Shown here piece after piece: positions 1 through 5,255 of a DNA stretch of 11,027 bases. The position numbers and the translations under genes were made by a program. This DNA is from CAZOHN01 sp964579325 (lineage in GTDB: Bacteria; Pseudomonadota; Alphaproteobacteria; Rhodobacterales; Rhodobacteraceae): the NCBI GenBank assembly GCA_964579325.1, contig CAZOHN010000120.1, positions 1 to 11,027 of the forward strand. Direction: 5' to 3'. Each line of letters starts with the position of its first letter. Within the stretch, counting starts at the first letter, position 1. The notes below the pieces were generated by a model. The model was not told the origin of the DNA, searched no databases, and saw only the letters and a list, made by a program, of their open reading frames with translations.

Positions 1-312
1 GAGAACCGTCTCGCCGGGATGGACGTGAACCCCGGCCTCGCCATCGCGGCCTCGCTCGCCTGCGGCTATCTCGGGCTCAAGGCCCGCAATCTGCCGCGCC
101 CGGAATTCGCCGGCGATGCCTACAACAGTGGGCAGGACATCCCCAACAACCTGGCCGACGCGCTGGCGGAACTGACCGCCTCCGAGGCACTGCAGGGTGT
201 CCTGGGCGAGGATTTCTGCCGGGTCTATGTCGCCGTGAAAGCGCTCGAGAACAATGCCTTCCTCCAGGTCATCAGCCCCTGGGAGCGCGAGCACCTGCTT
301 CTCAACGTATGA
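1..312 (+). CDS. Glutamine synthetase family protein, 3' end (gamma-glutamylpolyamine synthetase/PuuA-like), partial
   Basis: The reading frame is open from base 1 and ends at the TGA at 310-312, giving the last 103 residues of a protein whose start lies outside the window. The fragment opens with ENRLAGMDVNPGLAIAASLA, the C-terminal glutamine synthetase fold with the conserved Arg of the glutamate/phosphate site, and ends in FLQVISPWEREHLLLNV, typical of the PuuA-like branch rather than the GlnA of ammonia assimilation. Family members ligate glutamate to an amine (putrescine or another polyamine) using ATP in the cytoplasm. The stop overlaps the start of the next gene (ATGA at 309-312), an FAD amine oxidase type protein, which supports a gamma-glutamylated amine pathway. 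The ATG at base 19 is internal, not a start. The substrate cannot be read from this fragment. Confidence 0.88.
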   Translation, partial: ENRLAGMDVNPGLAIAASLACGYLGLKARNLPRPEFAGDAYNSGQDIPNNLADALAELTASEALQGVLGEDFCRVYVAVKALENNAFLQVISPWEREHLLLNV

Positions 313-1610
313 ACCTTCTGCACTCCAACGATACCGCCGGCGCCTACCCGCGCTCCTGGTATGCCGCCACGGCCCAGCCGCTAGCCCCGTTCCCCGACCT
401 GCGTGGCGAGGTGCGGGCGGACGTGGCGATAGTCGGGGGAGGGTATACCGGCCTTTCGGCGGCGCTGCACCTTGCCCGTCGTGGCTTCGACGTCGCGCTT
501 CTCGAGGCGCACCGGGTCGGCTTCGGCGCCTCGGGCCGCAATGGCGGGCAGGTCGGCTCGGGCCAGCGGCTGGAGGTCGACGAACTCGAACGGATGTTCG
601 GCCTCGACCTGTCGCGCCGGCTCTGGGCCTTCGGCGAGGAAGCAAAAGCTCTCGTACGGGACCTGATCGACGGCCACGCGCCAGAATCCGGCTGGACCCC
701 GGGCATCGCGACTGCGATGTGGCAGGCGCGCGACGTGCCGGACGTCCATCGGCTCGCCGATAAGCTCGCGCGAAATTACGGCTATGACAAGGTGGAACCT
801 CTCGACCGCGACGGCTTGAGGGCACTGGTGGACAGCCCCGTCTACCAGGGCGGCGCGGTGGATTGGGGGGCGGCGCATATCCACCCGTTACGCTATGCCC
901 TCGGCCTTGCACGGGCCGCGACGGCAGCGGGCGCGCGCATCTATGAGAGGGCCGAGGCAACCGGGATCATCGACGGCCCGACTCCCGCCGTGATCACCGC
1001 GCAAGGCCGTGTGAACGCCCGCCACGTCATCCTTGCCGCCAACGGCTACCTCGGCGGGCTCGACCGGCGCGTGGCGGCGCGGGTGATGCCGATCAACAAC
1101 TTCATCGTGGCCACCGAACCGCTGGGTAAACGCGCGGAGACGATCATCAGGCGGAGCGTGGCGGTTGCGGATTCCAAGTTCGTCATCAACTACTTCAGGC
1201 TGTCGGAAGATGGCCGGATGCTGTTCGGCGGCGGCGAGAGTTATGGCTACAGCTTCCCCGACATCGCGCGAACGGTGCGCAAGCCGATGGCTCAGGTCTT
1301 CCCCGACCTCCGCGACGTGCGGATCGACCACGCCTGGGGCGGGACGCTTGCGATCACGATGAACCGTCTGCCCTGCTTTCTGCGCCTCACGCCGACGGTC
1401 CTTTCTGCATCGGGCTATTCCGGTCACGGCGTCGCCCTTGCCACGCTTGCGGGCAAGATCCTCGCCGAAGCCGTTGCGGGCGAGGCCGAGCGCTTCGACG
1501 TTATGGCTTCGCTGCCAGGCCCGCCCTTCCCGGGCGGCCCTGCCCTGCGCTCTCCGCTCCTTGTCCTGGCGATGACCTGGTTCGCGCTGCGCGACCGTCT
1601 CGGCATCTGA
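309..1610 (+). CDS. FAD-dependent oxidoreductase, gamma-glutamylputrescine oxidase (PuuB/OrdL)-like
   Basis: This 433-residue protein is a full-length member of the DAO-type flavoprotein family. A Rossmann dinucleotide motif VGGGYTG lies at residues 42-48, with the acidic residue closing the second beta strand at E66. GASGRNGGQV at 73-82 is the flavin-proximal motif usual in PuuB/OrdL proteins. The C-terminal FAD-binding stretch includes WGGTLAIT near 343 and SGYSGHGV at 368-375. Known relatives oxidise gamma-glutamylputrescine to the aldehyde, releasing H2O2 and ammonia. The start codon overlaps the stop of the upstream glutamine-synthetase-like gene, so the two are almost certainly co-transcribed and translationally coupled. 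That pairing is the main argument for a gamma-glutamyl-amine substrate; another amine or amino acid is possible. No signal peptide is visible. Large antisense frames here are GC-bias shadows. Confidence 0.87.
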   Translation: MNLLHSNDTAGAYPRSWYAATAQPLAPFPDLRGEVRADVAIVGGGYTGLSAALHLARRGFDVALLEAHRVGFGASGRNGGQVGSGQRLEVDELERMFGLDLSRRLWAFGEEAKALVRDLIDGHAPESGWTPGIATAMWQARDVPDVHRLADKLARNYGYDKVEPLDRDGLRALVDSPVYQGGAVDWGAAHIHPLRYALGLARAATAAGARIYERAEATGIIDGPTPAVITAQGRVNARHVILAANGYLGGLDRRVAARVMPINNFIVATEPLGKRAETIIRRSVAVADSKFVINYFRLSEDGRMLFGGGESYGYSFPDIARTVRKPMAQVFPDLRDVRIDHAWGGTLAITMNRLPCFLRLTPTVLSASGYSGHGVALATLAGKILAEAVAGEAERFDVMASLPGPPFPGGPALRSPLLVLAMTWFALRDRLGI

Positions 1611-1696
1611 TCGCCGATCGGAAACTCCGTCATTGAACTGTTGCAGGGTCGTGGTTTACGGTTTTTCCGAACGCCACGTTCAGGAAAGACGAAAGA

Positions 1697-2899
1697 ATGT
1701 CCCTCGACACGCCGACCCTCGCTCCGAACGTCTACGATGCCGAGCCGATCCCGGAAGCCGCCCGCGCCGAAATTGAGCGGCTGCTGACCTCGGGAGACCT
1801 GTTCCGTTACACCAACGAGGGTGCCCCCGTCGCGCTTCTAGAGGACGAATTCGCAGCCTTCCTAGGCTCCCGCTACGCGCTGGCCGTGTCGTCGTGTTCT
1901 GCGGCGCTGTTTCTGTCGTTGAAGGCTCTGGGGCTGGAACCCGGCGCGCGGGTCCTGATCCCCGCCTTCACCTTCGCCGCCGTTCCCTCTGCCGTGGTTC
2001 ACGCAGACTGTGTGCCGGTGCTTGTCGAGGTGGGCGAGAACTACCGTATCGACATGGTCGACTTCGAGGCCAAGCTCGACGGTGCCGATGCCGTGCTCAT
2101 CAGCCACATGCGCGGCCATACCTCGGACATGGATGCGATCATGGAACTGGCCGACGCGCGCGGCCTGCCGGTGATCGAGGACGCCGCCCATTCGCTTGGG
2201 ACCACCTGGGACGGACGCAACATCGGTACGATCGGCAGGATCGGCTGCTTCTCGTTCCAGTCCTACAAGCTGGTGAATGCCGGAGAGGGCGGGATACTTG
2301 TCACCGACGATGCCGAGGTGGCGGCCCGGGCGATCATCATGTCGGGCGCTTACGAGCACAACTGGAAGAAGCACCCGATCGTCTCCAACGCCTTCGCGCG
2401 CTGGCAGAACAAGCTCCCGCTCTACAACATGCGGATGCAGAATCTCTCGGCGGCGGTGATCCGGCCGCAGATCGCGGAGGTTCCCCGGCGGGTTGAGGAT
2501 GGTCGCCGCAACCATGACTACGTCGCAGCGCGGCTGAACGCGAGCGGCTGGCTTCGGGTTCCCGAACCGCTCGGCCCCGAAGAACGCGCCCCGGACTCGA
2601 TCCAGTTCAACCTGATCGGCTTCTCCGACGCAGAGACGCGCGCCTTCCAGGCGGCCGCGAAGTCGCGGGGCGTCAGCGTGCAGGTGTTCGGTATGAGTGA
2701 AGACAACGCCCGCGCGTTCTGGAACTGGCAGTTCCTCGGCGACCTGCCCGACCTGCCCAAGACGCGCGCGATGCTGATGCGCGCCTGCGATTGCCGGTTG
2801 CCCGCCCGCCTGACGCTGCCCGAACTCGAGGTGATCGCCGACGCACTGGTGCAAGCGGCAGGGGAAGTGAAGGCCCGCGAACTCGCGTACGGGACTTGA
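1697..2899 (+). CDS. DegT/DnrJ/EryC1/StrS family PLP-dependent aminotransferase
   Basis: A 400-residue protein with the fold-type I aminotransferase signature of the DegT/DnrJ/EryC1/StrS family. SSCSAALFLSLKALGL (65-80) is the cofactor phosphate region, and VLIPAFTFAAVPSAVVHA (86-103) is the typical sugar-aminotransferase segment. In VIEDAAHSLG (159-168), D162 should contact the pyridine nitrogen. In FSFQSYKLVNAGEGG (185-199), K191 is the expected Schiff-base lysine. All key residues are present, so it should be active. The family usually aminates nucleotide-linked keto-sugars, but no sugar biosynthesis gene is nearby, so the substrate is unknown. The start is preceded by a purine-rich AGGAAAGACGAAAG. 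The 86-bp gap after the oxidoreductase holds a weak promoter-like pair (TTGAAC 1633-1638, TTTACG 1655-1660), so it may be read separately or with the upstream pair. Confidence 0.88.
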   Translation: MSLDTPTLAPNVYDAEPIPEAARAEIERLLTSGDLFRYTNEGAPVALLEDEFAAFLGSRYALAVSSCSAALFLSLKALGLEPGARVLIPAFTFAAVPSAVVHADCVPVLVEVGENYRIDMVDFEAKLDGADAVLISHMRGHTSDMDAIMELADARGLPVIEDAAHSLGTTWDGRNIGTIGRIGCFSFQSYKLVNAGEGGILVTDDAEVAARAIIMSGAYEHNWKKHPIVSNAFARWQNKLPLYNMRMQNLSAAVIRPQIAEVPRRVEDGRRNHDYVAARLNASGWLRVPEPLGPEERAPDSIQFNLIGFSDAETRAFQAAAKSRGVSVQVFGMSEDNARAFWNWQFLGDLPDLPKTRAMLMRACDCRLPARLTLPELEVIADALVQAAGEVKARELAYGT

Positions 2900-2908
2900 T
2901 CCAGGAAG

Positions 2909-3862
2909 TCAGAGAATCCGCAACTGTCCCGCAAGCCAGGGCAACCGCGCTACCGTCGGTGCGACCACGAGGTCGGCAAGATGCCGACGCACGCGTTCGG
3001 CGGTGCGCGAGGGGATGTCACCCAGCACACCAGCTCGCGCCATCAGCGAGATCGTGCGGCTAAGGGGCGCTCCCGGAAGCGGCAGGATTTCGGTCTGCTC
3101 GCGGAACCTCAGCGCGTGCATTGCACCAAGTGGCGTGAGGATCGTCCAGCCCGCCCCCTCAGCAACCATCGCCATGATCGCGTGATAGCTGTCGAGTTCG
3201 AACCTGCGCGACAGGCGCAAGTTCTGGCGGGCTAGGTGCGATGCAATCTGGCGGCCCATGTGGTGACGTGCGGTGTACTGAACGAGCGGCAGGGCGCACA
3301 GGTCGGCGAGGCTCCCGCCCTGTCCCTTCGGCACTGCGGCAACGAAAGGCTCCTCGAGAAGCGGATAGACCTCCATCCAGTCGGCCGCACCGCCCATGTC
3401 TGCCGCTACCACCACATCGAGAGCACGGCTGTCGAGCGCATCGAGGAGCCGGTGCGAAGCTCCGGTTTCAAGCAGGAACTGGCAGCCCTTCAACTCCGCC
3501 GCAAGGTCGACCAGAAGTCGCGGCGTCACCTCGGCATCGAAATCCTCGATCATACCGAGCCGGAAGTCGGTCAGTGCCGAGAAGTCGGCGAGCGCAAGTT
3601 CCGCACGCGCCTGCGCTGCCTCGTTCAGGATCGCCTCCGCACGTCGGCGGAACATCTGCCCCGCCGGGGTCAGGACAACGGGTCGCGCGCTGCGGTCCAT
3701 CAGGACCGTCCCCACGGCGGCTTCGAGGTTGGTGAGTTGTTGGCTCGCGGCCGAGGCCGAGGCCCCCAGCCGCCGAGCAGCAGATGAAACCGAGCCTTCC
3801 TCTGCCACGGCCGCGAAGACCTCGATTCCCCAGAGTGTGACTTTACCCGAACTCTCGCCCAT
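2909..3862 (-). CDS. LysR-family transcriptional regulator
   Basis: A 317-residue protein with the LysR layout. The N-terminal winged helix-turn-helix covers about residues 8-66 (IEVFAAVAEEGSVSSAARRL, then SASAASQQLTNLEAAVGTVL and the wing before LTPAGQ). A linker helix and a two-lobed effector-binding domain follow from about residue 95 to 300. The length is normal. It converges with the aminotransferase gene, with 9 bp between stops, and lies downstream of phaR on the same strand. LysR regulators usually control a divergent neighbour, but none exists here because phaR upstream points the same way. Its target cannot be inferred from orientation; the aminotransferase and polyamine genes are the nearest metabolic candidates. 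The ATG is preceded by GGCAAGAGGCG, a modest ribosome binding site. The 136-bp gap to phaR shows no convincing promoter. Confidence 0.9.
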   Translation of the reverse strand: MGESSGKVTLWGIEVFAAVAEEGSVSSAARRLGASASAASQQLTNLEAAVGTVLMDRSARPVVLTPAGQMFRRRAEAILNEAAQARAELALADFSALTDFRLGMIEDFDAEVTPRLLVDLAAELKGCQFLLETGASHRLLDALDSRALDVVVAADMGGAADWMEVYPLLEEPFVAAVPKGQGGSLADLCALPLVQYTARHHMGRQIASHLARQNLRLSRRFELDSYHAIMAMVAEGAGWTILTPLGAMHALRFREQTEILPLPGAPLSRTISLMARAGVLGDIPSRTAERVRRHLADLVVAPTVARLPWLAGQLRIL

Positions 3863-3960
3863 CGCCTCTTGCCCCGTGCGCGACGGACGCTAGGCGGTCA
3901 GCCCGTAAGGCGCAACCGCGATGGTCGGCCGGCGGCATGGGATCGTCGCGCAAAGCGTCC

Positions 3961-3982
3961 GGTGCGCCCGAACTGGGGCACC
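3961..3982 (-). terminator. Possible hairpin terminator after phaR
   Basis: An inverted repeat lies 16 bp past the phaR stop in the direction of transcription. The arms GGTGC-CCC and GGG-GCACC pair over 8 bp, with one bulged base and a 5-base loop. No real T-run follows on the minus strand (GGACGCTTTGCG), so it may be a weak or factor-assisted terminator, or leave some read-through into the lysR gene. Confidence 0.35.
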
Positions 3983-3998
3983 GTCACCTGCGGATTGA

Positions 3999-4544
3999 TC
4001 ACTTGCCCATCTTCGACAGCTTGGACTGAAGTTCGGCGAGTTGGCGCTTGATGTCGCCCAGCTCGTCGGACGGGGTGCCCCCGTCCTCCTCGCCTCCCGG
4101 TTGCTTGACCCATCCGCCCATCATCGACTTGAGAAACGCCTGTTGCTGGCGCTGCAAGGCGTCGAACCCGGGCATCGCGGCCATTGGGTTCATTGTGCCG
4201 AGGTTCTCCATGATCTTCGATTGCCCGTCGCGCAGCATCTCGAACGACGCCGCGAGGAATTGCGGCACGACCGACTGGGCTTGCGTCGTGTAGCTGCGCA
4301 CGAGGTCGGTCAGCACGTTGATCGGCAAGACACTCTCACCCCGGCTCTCGTGCTCGGCGATAATCTGGAGGAGGTACTGGCGGGTCAGGTCGTCGCCCGA
4401 CTTGAGATCGACGATCTGCACCTCGCGTCCGGCCCGGATGAAAGTCGCGATGTCTTCCAGCGTCACGTAGTCACTGGTTTCGGTGTTGTAGAGACGACGG
4501 CTCGCGTAGCGCTTGATAAGCAGCTTGTCGGACTTGTCGGCCAC
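3999..4544 (-). CDS. phaR: PhaR, polyhydroxyalkanoate synthesis repressor
   Basis: A 181-residue protein from the GTG start chosen here. The N-terminal PHB/PHA accumulation regulator DNA-binding domain occupies about residues 7-66 (LLIKRYASRRLYNTETSDYV, then LEDIATFIRAGREVQIVDLK), followed by the PHB_acc domain (about 70-112, ending in FLAASFEMLRDGQSKIMENL). A Gln/Met-rich region and a short C-terminal coiled coil (ELGDIKRQLAELQSKLSKM) complete it. Family members bind both DNA and PHA: without polymer they repress phaP and often phaR, and nascent granules titrate them away. The GTG at 4544 is preferred because a near-perfect GGGGAGGG sits 8 nt upstream and the protein then begins MADKSDKLLIKRY, as in relatives. 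In-frame ATGs at 4562 and 4577 would add residues without family resemblance. It lies downstream of phaP behind a strong terminator, so it probably has its own promoter. Confidence 0.95.
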   Translation of the reverse strand: MADKSDKLLIKRYASRRLYNTETSDYVTLEDIATFIRAGREVQIVDLKSGDDLTRQYLLQIIAEHESRGESVLPINVLTDLVRSYTTQAQSVVPQFLAASFEMLRDGQSKIMENLGTMNPMAAMPGFDALQRQQQAFLKSMMGGWVKQPGGEEDGGTPSDELGDIKRQLAELQSKLSKMGK

Positions 4545-4552
4545 GTCTCGGG

Positions 4553-4560
4553 CCCTCCCC
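4553..4560 (-). promoter_or_regulatory. Ribosome binding site deciding the phaR GTG start
   Basis: The minus strand reads GGGGAGGG, then 8 nt, then GTG at 4544. This is the strongest Shine-Dalgarno-like match in front of any candidate phaR start. It lies inside the coding sequence if either upstream ATG is used. Confidence 0.7.
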
Positions 4561-4563
4561 ATG

Positions 4564-4577
4564 TTGCAGCGCGGCAA
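4564..4577. promoter_or_regulatory. Weak PhaR-like inverted repeat upstream of phaR
   Basis: TTGC-N6-GCAA forms a dyad just upstream of the phaR ribosome binding site. PhaR of Rhodobacter and Paracoccus is known to bind CTGC-N3/4-GCAG-like sequences and often represses its own gene. This copy has non-consensus arms and a longer spacer, so autoregulation through it is only a suggestion. Confidence 0.25.
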
Positions 4578-4596
4578 GCCTAGACCGCGCCTGCAG

Positions 4597-4625
4597 AAAA
4601 GGAAAGGGCGGGCCTGAGCCCGCCC
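4597..4625 (-). terminator. Rho-independent terminator after phaP
   Basis: A perfect 8-bp stem (GGGCGGGC at 4606-4613 and GCCCGCCC at 4618-4625) with a 4-base loop is followed on the minus strand by TTTCCTTTT. It lies 64 bp past the phaP stop and ahead of phaR. It should end most phaP transcripts, allowing abundant phasin expression without equal phaR expression. Confidence 0.82.
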
Positions 4626-4689
4626 AGAGGGTGCGCCGGGATGGGAGGAAACCCGACGCTGCCCTTAGAAACTCGTTACCCTTCCAGCA

Positions 4690-5142
4690 TCACTTCGCGG
4701 CAGCGGCCACTTTCTTGGCAGCGGTCGTGACTTCCGTGGTGGCCTTCTTCATCGCCGCCGAGGCGTCTTCCGAGAAGTCCTTGCCAGCGGCCAGCATCAG
4801 CTCGACGGTCTCCATCTGGACCTTCTTCGCGACTTCGGCGAAGGCGGCCATGGTCTCGGCGACGGCTTCGGCCTGGGCCGAGGCGAAATCGGTCATCGCC
4901 TTGGTATAGTCGGCCGGGTCGGCCTTCACCTTGGTCATCTCGCCGACCTTCGAGATCGTTTCCTTCGTCCACTTGGACGAGATCTCGGTCGACTTCTCGG
5001 CGGCTTCGAGAACCACCTTCGACATCTTCTCGCCGAGCGCGGCGGAGGTCTTGAACGCGTCCTGCATGGCCACGGCGTCAACCGGGAAAGCAGCCATCAT
5101 GTCCTGCATCATCTTCGAGAAGTCTTGGGTCTTCGCGGCCAT
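4690..5142 (-). CDS. phaP: PhaP, phasin (PHA granule-associated protein)
   Basis: A 150-residue, cysteine-free, highly helical protein rich in Ala, Lys, Met and Glu, matching the phasin_2 family in length and composition. It begins MAAKTQDFSKMMQDMMAAFP, has amphipathic helices through KWTKETISKVGEM (58-70) and FASAQAEAVAETMAAFAEVA (86-105), and ends in a Lys/Ala-rich tail (KKATTEVTTAAKKVAAAAK). Phasins coat PHA granules, limit their coalescence and often activate PhaC. Three consecutive ATGs (5148, 5145, 5142) follow AAGGAG at 5151-5156. Spacing favours 5145 or 5142, and 5142 (8 nt) is used here. An upstream in-frame ATG at 5184 would place its first codons over the promoter and is unlikely. 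The gene sits between phaC and phaR, has a PhaR-type operator in its own promoter and its own terminator, so it is probably expressed strongly when polymer is present. Confidence 0.93.
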   Translation of the reverse strand: MAAKTQDFSKMMQDMMAAFPVDAVAMQDAFKTSAALGEKMSKVVLEAAEKSTEISSKWTKETISKVGEMTKVKADPADYTKAMTDFASAQAEAVAETMAAFAEVAKKVQMETVELMLAAGKDFSEDASAAMKKATTEVTTAAKKVAAAAK

Positions 5143-5183
5143 CATCATATCTCCTTGGGTTCGTGTTGTTCGCCGTTGCAGCA

Positions 5184-5212
5184 TAGATACGCGCTGCGTC
5201 GCAGCATTGCAA
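5184..5212 (-). promoter_or_regulatory. Candidate phaP promoter
   Basis: On the minus strand a -35-like TTGCAA (5207-5212) is separated by exactly 17 bp from a -10-like TATCTA (5184-5189), giving a leader of about 35 nt before the phaP ATGs. The hexamers are imperfect, as is common in alphaproteobacteria. An exact PhaR-type operator occupies the spacer, which supports a repressed promoter here. Confidence 0.5.
5194..5204. promoter_or_regulatory. PhaR operator O1 (exact CTGC-N3-GCAG)
   Basis: CTGC-GTC-GCAG matches, without mismatch, the consensus I recall for PhaR of Rhodobacter sphaeroides and Paracoccus (CTGC-N3/4-GCAG). It lies in the spacer between the proposed phaP -35 and -10, so bound PhaR would block RNA polymerase. 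Confidence 0.72.
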
Positions 5213-5218
5213 GGGCAA
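5207..5218. promoter_or_regulatory. Relaxed PhaR-like site between O1 and O2 (TTGC-N4-GCAA)
   Basis: TTGC-AAGG-GCAA is a perfect dyad with 4-base arms. It differs from the PhaR consensus only at the outermost base of each arm and overlaps the proposed phaP -35. It is centred 13.5 bp from O1 and 15.5 bp from O2, so it could be a third, weaker operator. Confidence 0.4.
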
Positions 5219-5220
5219 AA

Positions 5221-5235
5221 TGCTGCAGTGCAGCA
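5221..5235. promoter_or_regulatory. PhaR operator O2, also a hairpin just after phaC
   Basis: The core CTGC-AGT-GCAG (5223-5233) is a second exact match to the PhaR consensus; the full arms TGCTGC/GCAGCA pair over 6 bp. It lies about 20 bp past the phaC stop, and the minus strand continues with TTTT, so the RNA could form a short hairpin with a 3-base loop and U-run. It is probably an upstream operator for phaP and possibly a weak phaC terminator. Confidence 0.68.
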
Positions 5236-5255
5236 AAAACTAATCTCTTGGAATA

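Noticed and set aside
1862..2854. 330-codon minus-strand frame inside the aminotransferase gene
   Set aside because: His/Arg/Gly-rich shadow of a real PLP aminotransferase in the other strand; no domain and no ribosome binding site.
4041..4583. 180-codon plus-strand frame opposite phaR
   Set aside because: Antisense shadow; the minus strand encodes the conserved PhaR domains.
5149..5184. N-terminal extension of phaP to the ATG at 5184
   Set aside because: It would start at the proposed -10 box and add an Arg-rich stretch foreign to phasins. AAGGAG directly precedes the downstream ATG triplet.
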